From positions 142,759 through 206,758 of the forward strand of contig JACWDM010000002.1 in NCBI GenBank assembly GCA_014654065.1: DNA of 64,000 nucleotides, given 5' to 3'. This DNA is from Pelagibacterales bacterium SAG-MED15. Its GTDB lineage: Bacteria; Pseudomonadota; Alphaproteobacteria; Pelagibacterales; Pelagibacteraceae. The notes under the pieces were generated by a model. That model searched no databases. It saw nothing but the letters and a program-made list of their open reading frames with translations, and had not been told where the DNA came from. Made by a program: the position numbers and the translations under genes. Shown here piece by piece: positions 54,149 to 61,998 of this stretch. Position 1 is the first letter of the stretch; each line of letters begins with the position of its first letter.

Positions 54149-54850
54149 ATGACTCAAACAATTGCCCTTATAGATGATGATAGAAATATATTAACTAGTA
54201 TAAGTATAGCTTTAGAAAAAGAGGGTTTTAAGGTTCAAACGTATTTAGACGGTGAAAGCGCTTTAATTGGATTAACACGACAACCGCCCGATTTAGCAAT
54301 AATTGATATTAAAATGCCAAAAATGGATGGAGAAGAATTACTAAAAAAACTGAGAAAAAAAACTTCTATGCCAGTAATATTTTTAACATCTAAAGATGAT
54401 GAGATAGATGAACTTTTGGGATTAAAACTAGGAGCCGATGATTTTGTAAAAAAATCAGGTGGATTTTCTATTAAAGTTTTAATCGAGAGAATTAGGGTAC
54501 AATTAAGAAAAAAAACTCAAAATAACATAGAGGAAACTAAAAATGTCATATCGCATGGCAAACTTAAATTGGATCCGTCACAGTTAGAATGTGAATGGGA
54601 TGGAAAACAATTACCTGATAAACTTACAACTACAGAATTTTTAATTGTTCAAGAATTAGCAAAAAGACCAGGAATAATTAAAGAAAGATCTCAATTGATG
54701 GACATAGCTTATAGAGAAGATACAGATATTGAGGATAGAACTATTGATAGCCATGTAAAAAGAATAAGAAAAAAATTTAAAAAAGTTGATAATAATTTTT
54801 CTGCAATTGAAACACGTTATGGAAGTGGTTATAGATGGAATGTTAGCTAA
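54149..54850 (+). CDS. chvI: Response regulator ChvI (OmpR family)
   Basis: 233 residues: receiver domain with Asp53 (AIIDIKMPKMDG) and Lys in ADDFVKKSGG, then an OmpR-type winged helix ending ETRYGSGYRWN. KERSQLMDIAYREDTDIEDRTIDSHVKRIRKKF (residues about 180-212) is close to the ChvI recognition region. ChvI with ChvG controls envelope, acid and exopolysaccharide responses in alphaproteobacteria. Two bases before chvG. Confidence 0.93.
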   Translation: MTQTIALIDDDRNILTSISIALEKEGFKVQTYLDGESALIGLTRQPPDLAIIDIKMPKMDGEELLKKLRKKTSMPVIFLTSKDDEIDELLGLKLGADDFVKKSGGFSIKVLIERIRVQLRKKTQNNIEETKNVISHGKLKLDPSQLECEWDGKQLPDKLTTTEFLIVQELAKRPGIIKERSQLMDIAYREDTDIEDRTIDSHVKRIRKKFKKVDNNFSAIETRYGSGYRWNVS

Positions 54851-54852
54851 CT

Positions 54853-56385
54853 ATGGTATCTTTAATAAAGGACCTATCAATATTAAGAAAATTTTTATTT
54901 ATTAACCTAATTGTTTTTATAGTTATTGGCATATTAACTGTTGCATATCTTGAAAGTATTCAACCAGGACTTATAAAAAAAAAAACCTCAAATCATATAA
55001 GAGTAATTGATAATACAATTGATCATATAAAAAGATTAAATATTGAATTCAGCAATAAAGATATTAAAAAATTTCTTTTATCTACAAGGTTTTTATTTCA
55101 GAATTTAGATAGAGTAATTTTTCTTGATGATAAAAATAATTTAATAGCGGACACTGATACTTTAGATCTAGATCCTAGATCTTTTTCCCAAAGACTGGAA
55201 ATAATAGAATTTGAGAACCTAACAGAAGAAAAAGAAATCGAAGTTGAGGAAAAAAAAGAAATTTCTAATAATAAAACTTTAACAATTAAAGAAATTGTAA
55301 AAATTTATTCAAATTCTAGAGATTTTGGTAGACCTTATACATTTACACAAGAATTTTATGATAGATATGTATTAACTACTATTAAGAATGTTTCATTAGA
55401 TGATGAAAATGTTGGGTATATATTAATTTCTGAAAATTCAAATGAAATCAAAACAGCGATTGATGAAAGAAAAATATTTATAATAAGAACTGCAATACTA
55501 GTTGCAATTGTAATATTAGTATTTTCAATTGTTTTGAATAGATTTTTTTTAAAACCAATTGGAAATTTAGTTGATTATACAAAAATTATTAAGAGCAAAA
55601 GTAATAAAAAAACAAAAATTGAAAATCTTAAGAAAAGAAAGGATGAACTAGGTATTTTAACTAATTCACTTGATGATATGACGCAAGAGTTACAAAGTCG
55701 AGCTAATACTGCTGAAAACTTTTCTACAGATTTGGTTCATGAAATAAGAAATCCACTTGCTTCTTTAAAAAGTGCCTCTGAAATTATATCTGAAACAGAA
55801 GATAAAAATCAAAGAGACAAATTAGTAAATATATTGAGTCATGATGTAGAAAGAATTGAAAGATTAATAACAGACTATTCTCAAATGCTAAAAGATGAAG
55901 TTGCTATAACAAAAGAACAAATGAGCAAAATTGACCTAAAAGAAATTGTAAATTCTGTTGTCGATGATTTTAATAGTATTTATTCACCTAAGAGAGGCAT
56001 TAAAATATCTTTAGAACTTAATGATAAATACAAAAAGTATGAGATTTATGGAATTGAAAATAGGATCGAACAAATATTGGCAAATCTTTTAGAAAATTCA
56101 ATCTCTTTTAGTGAAGATAACCAGGAAATCACGGTTAAATTGAATAAAAATAATAATAATATTACTCTTGATGTAATCGATCAGGGAATTGGTTTTAAAG
56201 AAAAGGATACAAACAAAATCTTTAACAGATTTTATAGTAACAGGCCTGAAAAATTTGGAGAACATTCAGGCTTAGGCTTGAATATTGTGAAAAATTTAAT
56301 TGATTTACATGGGGGGAAAATCATCGCAGGCAATAATTTGAATAAAAAGGGTGCAAAAATAGAGATTATTTTCCCAAATGCCTAA
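54853..56385 (+). CDS. chvG: Sensor histidine kinase ChvG
   Basis: 510 residues: a transmembrane helix at about 14-34, a periplasmic sensor region (about 35-210), a second transmembrane helix at about 213-235, a HAMP domain, then the kinase core. Phospho-acceptor His296 is in DLVHEIRNPLASLKS, the N box is NLLENSISFS, and the G boxes are DVIDQGIGF and HSGLGLNIVKNL. It pairs with ChvI directly upstream. In many alphaproteobacteria hprK and PTS genes follow chvG; here ahcY follows after 45 bases. Confidence 0.93.
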   Translation: MVSLIKDLSILRKFLFINLIVFIVIGILTVAYLESIQPGLIKKKTSNHIRVIDNTIDHIKRLNIEFSNKDIKKFLLSTRFLFQNLDRVIFLDDKNNLIADTDTLDLDPRSFSQRLEIIEFENLTEEKEIEVEEKKEISNNKTLTIKEIVKIYSNSRDFGRPYTFTQEFYDRYVLTTIKNVSLDDENVGYILISENSNEIKTAIDERKIFIIRTAILVAIVILVFSIVLNRFFLKPIGNLVDYTKIIKSKSNKKTKIENLKKRKDELGILTNSLDDMTQELQSRANTAENFSTDLVHEIRNPLASLKSASEIISETEDKNQRDKLVNILSHDVERIERLITDYSQMLKDEVAITKEQMSKIDLKEIVNSVVDDFNSIYSPKRGIKISLELNDKYKKYEIYGIENRIEQILANLLENSISFSEDNQEITVKLNKNNNNITLDVIDQGIGFKEKDTNKIFNRFYSNRPEKFGEHSGLGLNIVKNLIDLHGGKIIAGNNLNKKGAKIEIIFPNA

Positions 56386-56430
56386 AGTAAAGTTGATTAA
56401 TTTATAATATGTTGTTAAACATTTGCCCTT

Positions 56431-57717
56431 ATGACAGATTACAAAGTTAAAGATATCTCACAAGCAGACTTCGGAAGAAAAGAAATTTCATTAGCAGAAA
56501 CAGAAATGCCAGGATTAATGGCAGTAAGAGCTGAATATAAAGGTAAAAATCCTCTCAAGGGCGCAAGAATTTTAGGTTGTCTTCACATGACAATTCAGAC
56601 GGCAGTTTTGATTGAAACTTTAGTTGATTTAGGTGCAGAGGTAAGATGGTCTTCATGCAATATTTTTTCAACTCAAGACCACGCAGCAGCTGCAATTGCA
56701 AAAGCAGGTATCCCAGTATTTGCTTGGAAAGGTGAAACAGAGGAAGAGTATTGGTGGTGTGTTAAACAAACTATAGAGGGTAAAAAAGATTGGATTCCTA
56801 ACATGATTTTAGATGATGGAGGAGATCTTACTGCTCTAATGCATAAGGACTACAAAGAATTATTAAAAAACGTAAAGGGTTTAAGTGAAGAAACAACAAC
56901 AGGTGTTTTAGCGCTTAAAAAAATGGAAGAGCAAGGAAAGCTTTTAGTGCCAGCAATTAATGTAAATGACTCAGTTACAAAATCAAAATTTGATAACTTA
57001 TATGGATGCAGAGAAAGTTTAGTTGATGGAATTAAAAGAGCTACCGATGTAATGATGTCAGGAAAAGTTGCAATTGTTGCAGGTTTTGGTGATGTTGGAA
57101 AAGGTAGTGCAGCCTCTTTAAGACAAAGTGGTGCAAGAGTTTTAGTAACTGAAACCGATCCCATTTGTGCACTTCAAGCAGCCATGGAAGGTTATGAGGT
57201 TGTTTTAATGGATGAAATGATAGGTCAAGCAGATATAGTTGTGACTGCAACTGGAAACAAAGATGTAGTGACTGCAGACCATATGAGAGCGATGAAAGAC
57301 AGATCTATTTTATGTAATATTGGACACTTTGATAATGAAATTCAGGTTGAAGCTTTAAAAAATTATAAATGGGACGAAGTGAAACCCCAAGTACATGAAA
57401 TAACATTTCCGGATGAAAAAAGATTAATTTTATTAGCAGAGGGTAGACTTGTAAATTTAGGATGTGGAACTGGTCATCCAAGTTTTGTAATGAGCGCATC
57501 ATTTACAAATCAAGTTATTGCTCAAATCGAATTATGGAATAACTCAAAAAATTACGAAAATAAAGTTTATGTGCTTCCTAAACACTTAGATGAAAAAGTT
57601 GCTAGACTTCACTTAGATAAAGTTGGTGCAAAATTAACACCACTATCAAAGGAACAGGCTGACTATATAAGTGTAACACCAGAGGGACCATACAAGCCTC
57701 ATGCTTATCGCTACTAG
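56431..57717 (+). CDS. ahcY: Adenosylhomocysteinase
   Basis: NAD-dependent hydrolysis of S-adenosylhomocysteine to homocysteine and adenosine, the clearing step of the methyl cycle. 428 residues. [60 protein letters not shown] and the C-terminal YKPHAYRY are diagnostic. The 45-base leader has TATAAT at 56402-56407 but no matching -35; I see no SAH riboswitch. Confidence 0.98.
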   Translation: MTDYKVKDISQADFGRKEISLAETEMPGLMAVRAEYKGKNPLKGARILGCLHMTIQTAVLIETLVDLGAEVRWSSCNIFSTQDHAAAAIAKAGIPVFAWKGETEEEYWWCVKQTIEGKKDWIPNMILDDGGDLTALMHKDYKELLKNVKGLSEETTTGVLALKKMEEQGKLLVPAINVNDSVTKSKFDNLYGCRESLVDGIKRATDVMMSGKVAIVAGFGDVGKGSAASLRQSGARVLVTETDPICALQAAMEGYEVVLMDEMIGQADIVVTATGNKDVVTADHMRAMKDRSILCNIGHFDNEIQVEALKNYKWDEVKPQVHEITFPDEKRLILLAEGRLVNLGCGTGHPSFVMSASFTNQVIAQIELWNNSKNYENKVYVLPKHLDEKVARLHLDKVGAKLTPLSKEQADYISVTPEGPYKPHAYRY

Positions 57718-58153
57718 AAGTAGCAAAGTCGACATTTCAAAAGAGAGCTCAACAGCTAAATTTGCGAGGAAATTTTCAAAGGTTTTAAAAGTTGGAGACG
57801 TAGTTTTGCTTCATGGTGAAATTGGAGCAGGAAAGACTACTTTTATAAGATACTTGATTAATTCTTTAGAGAAGAAAAATAAAGTTAAACTAGGAGAAAT
57901 AACGAGTCCAACTTTTAGTATTTTAAACGAATATGAAATAAAGAATATTACAATTAGGCATTACGATTTGTTTAGAATTAAGAATTCCAATGAAATCAAA
58001 AATATTGGTATATACGAAAATATGCACGATTTTATTACTTTTATTGAATGGCCTGATAAAATTCAAAACAAAATAAAAAAGAAATATAATCTTTATTTTA
58101 AATATAACTCAAAATTGAATATGAGATCTTTAGAAGTTAATAAAAGAATCTAA
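57701..58153 (+). CDS. tsaE: tRNA threonylcarbamoyladenosine synthesis ATPase TsaE
   Basis: ATPase of the TsaBDE complex making t6A37 on ANN-decoding tRNAs. 150 residues. Walker [22 protein letters not shown] and [10 protein letters not shown] are typical. The ATG at 57701 lies 17 bases inside the end of ahcY, so translation is probably coupled. Confidence 0.93.
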   Translation: MLIATRSSKVDISKESSTAKFARKFSKVLKVGDVVLLHGEIGAGKTTFIRYLINSLEKKNKVKLGEITSPTFSILNEYEIKNITIRHYDLFRIKNSNEIKNIGIYENMHDFITFIEWPDKIQNKIKKKYNLYFKYNSKLNMRSLEVNKRI

Positions 58154-58165
58154 ATAAAAATAATA

Positions 58166-59131
58166 ATGATTTTAGATAAAAAAAAACTTTTAAAAATAAA
58201 GGGAGATGCATCTTTTAGGGAGTTTTATAGGAAAAAAGTAAAATCTAAAACTAGTATTATAATTTTTTCAAAAAAAGAGAAAAGAAAGAATCTATTAATT
58301 TATGATGCTATTAATAAAATTTTAACAAAAAATAATTTTATTGCTCCAAAATTAATAAATCAAAATTATCGTCAAAATTTTATTGAAGTTAATGACCTAG
58401 GAAAAACGACAGCACTGGATCATATAAAAAAAAGTAAAAATAAATTTGTGATTTTTAAAAAAATTATAGACTTATTGATAAAACTTCAAAAAATAAGAAC
58501 AAGAAGAGTTAAAAACTTTCAAAACAAATTATACAATATACCTATTTATACGAATAAATTATTATTTAATGAAGCAAAACTTTTCTGTGATTGGTACGTT
58601 CCAGAAAATATCAAAAAAAATAGAATAAAAATAAATAAAAAGTTAAAAGTAGAAATAAAAAATTTGCTTAATAATTTAAAACTTAAAAATAATATTATTG
58701 TTCATAGGGATTTTCATGTTTCTAATCTTATGTTGTACAAAAGAAAATTAAGCATAATTGACTCACAAGATGCAGTTGTGGGTAATGAAGCATATGATTT
58801 AGCTTCACTTGTGGACGATGTTCGTTATAAAACTTCTAACTCTTTTAAGAGTAAAATTTACAACTATTATCTTAAAAAAAATAAAAAAAATTTAAATAAA
58901 AATTCTTTTTCAAATGATTTCGAAATTTTATCTGTAGTAAGAAATTTAAAAATCATTGGAATTTTTACAAGACTAGCAAGGAGAGATAATAAACAAATAT
59001 ATTTAAAATTAATACCTTACACATGGAGACTTATAGATCTAAGATGTAAAAATAATAAATTATTAATAAATTTTAAAAATTTTCTTTACAAAAACTTTTC
59101 TAAAAGCATTAGAAACAAATATGCAAGTTAA
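58166..59131 (+). CDS. amgK: Phosphotransferase, probable AmgK-type amino-sugar 1-kinase
   Basis: 321-residue aminoglycoside-phosphotransferase-fold kinase. Brenner motif VHRDFHVSNLML with Asp182, and metal-binding IDSQDAVVGNEAYDLASLV from 198. AmgK phosphorylates N-acetylmuramate (and GlcNAc) at C1 for recycling into UDP-MurNAc. The assignment rests on the following murU-like gene, with an 11-base overlap, and on the conserved tsaE-amgK-murU order in alphaproteobacteria. Lys-rich composition is explained by AT bias. Another APH-family kinase remains possible. Confidence 0.82.
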   Translation: MILDKKKLLKIKGDASFREFYRKKVKSKTSIIIFSKKEKRKNLLIYDAINKILTKNNFIAPKLINQNYRQNFIEVNDLGKTTALDHIKKSKNKFVIFKKIIDLLIKLQKIRTRRVKNFQNKLYNIPIYTNKLLFNEAKLFCDWYVPENIKKNRIKINKKLKVEIKNLLNNLKLKNNIIVHRDFHVSNLMLYKRKLSIIDSQDAVVGNEAYDLASLVDDVRYKTSNSFKSKIYNYYLKKNKKNLNKNSFSNDFEILSVVRNLKIIGIFTRLARRDNKQIYLKLIPYTWRLIDLRCKNNKLLINFKNFLYKNFSKSIRNKYAS

Positions 59132-59813
59132 AACAGCTTTAATTTTATGTGCGGGGTTTGGTAAAAGACTTAATCCATTAACTTTAAATGATCCAAAGCC
59201 ATTATTAAACTTTCATAAAAATACTTTACTTGAACACACTTTAATTCTTATAAAAAAACTAGGTATTGAAAAAGTCAAATTAAATACTTTTCACTTAAAA
59301 GAAAAAATTGAAAAATTTATAAAAAATAAAAACTTTGATTTAGATATAGAGATTGTTGATGACGGGGAACAAATATTAGATACTGGCGGTGGTATTTTTA
59401 ATATGATCAAAAGAACTACTGAAGAAAATTTTTTGATTTTTAATCCTGATACTTACTGGAATGATAAATACATAGATTGTATTAAAAATATGGAAAATTT
59501 TTACTTTAATAATAATATAAACAATATTTTACTAGTAGTTAATAAAAATTTAAGTTTTGATAAAAAACTTAAAGGTGATTTTAATTTAAATAAAAAAATT
59601 ATAGATCGAAAAAATCCTTGTGATTTTATTTATACTGGATGCCAAATTTTAAATAAAAAAATTTTTTCTAAGGTTGATGAAAGTAAATTCTCAATAAATA
59701 AATTATGGACACAATTAATTGAAAAGAAAAGACTGTTTGGATTTGAAAGTAAAAATAAGTTTATTCACATAACTGATATAAATATTTATAATCAATTACT
59801 AAAAAACGATTAA
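59121..59813 (+). CDS. murU: Nucleotidyltransferase, probable MurU (MurNAc-1-phosphate uridylyltransferase)
   Basis: 230-residue sugar-1-phosphate nucleotidyltransferase. Signature LCAGFGKRLNPLTLNDPKP at residues 9-27 and FNPDTYWND with a metal-binding Asp; DTGGGIFNM is typical of the MurU/N-acetylmuramate group. Together with AmgK it would convert recovered MurNAc to UDP-MurNAc, bypassing de novo synthesis. No hexapeptide-repeat acyltransferase domain, so not GlmU. Overlaps convergent gpmA by 15 bases. Confidence 0.82.
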   Translation: MQVKTALILCAGFGKRLNPLTLNDPKPLLNFHKNTLLEHTLILIKKLGIEKVKLNTFHLKEKIEKFIKNKNFDLDIEIVDDGEQILDTGGGIFNMIKRTTEENFLIFNPDTYWNDKYIDCIKNMENFYFNNNINNILLVVNKNLSFDKKLKGDFNLNKKIIDRKNPCDFIYTGCQILNKKIFSKVDESKFSINKLWTQLIEKKRLFGFESKNKFIHITDINIYNQLLKND

Positions 59814-60515
59814 ATCTTGAGCTCTTTCTTTATCAAGGTAAAGACAATTCGATATTTCCCTATTTTTATCAAGTTCAATCATCATGGGATTTCCAGTTGG
59901 AATTTCAAGTTTTGTTATTTGTTTTTCGTCCAATTTAAAGAGAAATTTACACAGAGATCTAATCGAATTTCCATGAGCTGAGATTAAAATATTTTTATTT
60001 TTTTTTATTTTATCTTCAATATTTTCTTTATAGTATTTCACAACTCTCTCGTAAGTATCCTTTAATGACTCGGTATCAGGAATATCTTCCTTTCTTAAAC
60101 TTTTATATACGTCTATATTAATTGGATGATATGGGTTATTTTTACTTAGAGGGTCTGGTCTTAAATCCCATGACCTTCTAAACTGATGTATTTTTTTCTC
60201 ACCTAACTTTTTCTTCATTTCATCTTTGTTTAGTCCAGTTAATGCTCCATAATGCCTCTCATTTAACTGCCAAGCTTTTTCAGGCTGGATTTTATTCCTT
60301 AAGGTATCTTGAATCAATTTTAGTGTATTAATAGATCTTATTTGAAAAGATGAATAAAAATGATCAATTTTAATATTTAATTCTTTAATAACTTCACCAG
60401 CTTTACATGCCTCTAATTTTCCCTCGGGTGTAAGATCCACATCCACCCACCCGGTGAATTTTTTTTGGAGGTTCCATTCACTTTGTCCATGTCTTACTAA
60501 AATTAAATGACTCAT
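59799..60515 (-). CDS. gpmA: Phosphoglycerate mutase (2,3-bisphosphoglycerate-dependent)
   Basis: Interconverts 3- and 2-phosphoglycerate. 238 residues. LVRHGQSEWN with phospho-His9, FTGWVDVDLTPEG, ERHYGALTGLNK and SAHGNSIRSLCKF are diagnostic. Single-gene unit on the minus strand; the 29-base gap to the divergent VanZ-like gene holds the only possible promoter. Confidence 0.96.
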   Translation of the reverse strand: MSHLILVRHGQSEWNLQKKFTGWVDVDLTPEGKLEACKAGEVIKELNIKIDHFYSSFQIRSINTLKLIQDTLRNKIQPEKAWQLNERHYGALTGLNKDEMKKKLGEKKIHQFRRSWDLRPDPLSKNNPYHPINIDVYKSLRKEDIPDTESLKDTYERVVKYYKENIEDKIKKNKNILISAHGNSIRSLCKFLFKLDEKQITKLEIPTGNPMMIELDKNREISNCLYLDKERAQDLIVF

Positions 60516-60516
60516 A

Positions 60517-60533
60517 AATATAATTATTATATT
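60517..60533. promoter_or_regulatory. Palindromic back-to-back -10 elements between gpmA and the VanZ-like gene
   Basis: AATATAAT-T-ATTATATT is a perfect 8-base inverted repeat around one base. It contains TATAAT on the plus strand (60519-60524) and TATAAT on the minus strand (60526-60531). Both genes start within about 15 bases of it. If functional, plus-strand leaders would be about 14 bases and gpmA leaders about four. Chance in AT-rich DNA is the alternative. Confidence 0.45.
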
Positions 60534-60544
60534 AATAATTCTAT

Positions 60545-60934
60545 ATGATAAAATTATTTTTTTATTTAGTAAATCTAATATTCATAATTTTTTATCTTTA
60601 TCCAGGTAGCATTCTAGGAAAAATAATTTATGGAGATTTTAAAAGACAACCTCAACTAACAAATGATTTTTCTTTGAGTATTTTAGATATTTCCTCGAAT
60701 CATATTTATGCTTTTGCAGTTGTTTCATTTTTTGGATTGTATATTTATTTTCAAAAATATTTGAAGCTCATAACAATTTATTTAATTTTCATATCAGTAG
60801 TCTTAGAGATTTTACATCTTATAATACCCAATAGGTCATTTCAATTTTCTGATTTAATCGGAAATTTTTTAGGAGTAATTATTATGTTAATTTTATTTTA
60901 CACTTATTTTAATGCAAAAAAAACTTTTAAATAG
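60545..60934 (+). CDS. VanZ-like membrane protein
   Basis: 129 residues with four hydrophobic segments. LEILHLIIPNRSFQFSDLIGNFLG matches the VanZ-family core (E-x3-H, R-x-F, D-x3-N-x2-G). VanZ proteins are associated with envelope modification; no activity can be assigned. Its end overlaps the nuclease gene by 23 bases. Confidence 0.75.
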   Translation: MIKLFFYLVNLIFIIFYLYPGSILGKIIYGDFKRQPQLTNDFSLSILDISSNHIYAFAVVSFFGLYIYFQKYLKLITIYLIFISVVLEILHLIIPNRSFQFSDLIGNFLGVIIMLILFYTYFNAKKTFK

Positions 60935-61415
60935 CATTATATTTATAATATTGTTTTTAACTCCAGTTAAAAGTGAAATTATATCTGGCAATGCTATTAT
61001 AATCGATGGTGATACAATTAGGATTAATAATAAGAAAGTTAGGCTCCACGGGATAGATGCACCCGAAATAAAACAATTATGTCAAAAAGTATTTTTAAGT
61101 ATTTTTTTTATTTCATTTGAAAAAAATTACAAATGTGGGGAGCTTTCAAAGAAAAAACTAGAAAACTATATTAAAAATAATACCATTAGATGTAAAATTG
61201 AAGGAATAGATAGATATAAGAGAATACTGGGAACATGCTATAAAAATACAATTAATATTAATTCTAGAATGGTTAGAAATGGGTACGCAGTTGCTTATAA
61301 AAAATACTCTAAAAAGTATTTAACTGCAGAAAAAGAAGCAATAAAAGATGAGCTTGGTTTATGGAAAGGTACATTTGAAATGCCATGGGATTGGAGAAAA
61401 AATGATAAAAAGTAA
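60912..61415 (+). CDS. Secreted thermonuclease-like (SNase) protein
   Basis: 167 residues; hydrophobic signal peptide about 4-18 with likely cleavage after VKS (21). The staphylococcal-nuclease core follows: IIDGDTIRINNKKVRLHGIDAPE with Asp32, Asp34, Arg44 and Glu52, then RYKRILGTC, supplying the second catalytic Arg, and GYAVAYKKYS. Probably a periplasmic or exported nuclease that could release nucleotides or phosphate. It overlaps both neighbours, so vanZ-like, nuclease and lipoprotein genes are one unit. Confidence 0.88.
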   Translation: MQKKLLNSIIFIILFLTPVKSEIISGNAIIIDGDTIRINNKKVRLHGIDAPEIKQLCQKVFLSIFFISFEKNYKCGELSKKKLENYIKNNTIRCKIEGIDRYKRILGTCYKNTININSRMVRNGYAVAYKKYSKKYLTAEKEAIKDELGLWKGTFEMPWDWRKNDKK

Positions 61416-61998
61416 TTTTTATATTATCTTGATACTTTTATTTTTAACATCTTGTGCGTCTATTCCAAATAATACTTATAGCAGTTGCGCAATATTTTCT
61501 GAAAAATATCTTTGGTATAAACATGCAAAAAAAACTAAAAAAAAATGGGGAACACCAATTTATATTCAGTTAGCTATAATAAAAATGGAGTCAGATTTCG
61601 ATTGGCTAGCGAAGCCCAAGAGACAAAAAATTTTTAAAGTAATTCCTTACAAAAGACCGTCAAGTTCCTTTGGTTATTCGCAGGCAGTGAAAGGTACTTG
61701 GAAACAATATAAAAAAGAAACGAATAATCCACTAGCAACCAGAACAAGATTTAAAGATAGTGTTGATTTTATAGGATGGTATACCTCTAAATCCTCCAAA
61801 ATTCTTAAAATATCAATGAATGATCCTTTTAAGCAATATATTGCTTATCATGAAGGGTGGGGTAATTATAAATACTATAAAAAAAATACCAAAGTAATAA
61901 AACTTGCTAAAAAAGTTAAAACCCATTCAGATAGATATGAAATTCAATTAAATAAATGTAGAAAAAAATTAGATAAAAAAAAATATATAATTTTTTAA
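61402..61998 (+). CDS. Lytic-transglycosylase-like lipoprotein
   Basis: 198 residues from ATG 61402, 14 bases inside the nuclease gene. A lipoprotein signal with lipobox LTSC (Cys18) anchors it in the envelope. The lysozyme-like SLT fold is suggested by IIKMESDFDW (candidate catalytic Glu63), SSSFGYSQAVKGTW and YHEGWGNY. A long Lys-rich C terminus follows. Probably a peptidoglycan lyase producing anhydro-muropeptides, the substrate of AmpG. Confidence 0.8.
   Translation: MIKSNFYIILILLFLTSCASIPNNTYSSCAIFSEKYLWYKHAKKTKKKWGTPIYIQLAIIKMESDFDWLAKPKRQKIFKVIPYKRPSSSFGYSQAVKGTWKQYKKETNNPLATRTRFKDSVDFIGWYTSKSSKILKISMNDPFKQYIAYHEGWGNYKYYKKNTKVIKLAKKVKTHSDRYEIQLNKCRKKLDKKKYIIF

Noticed and set aside
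56386..56430. Possible SAM/SAH riboswitch before ahcY
   Set aside because: The 45-base gap is too short and shows no aptamer-like stem.
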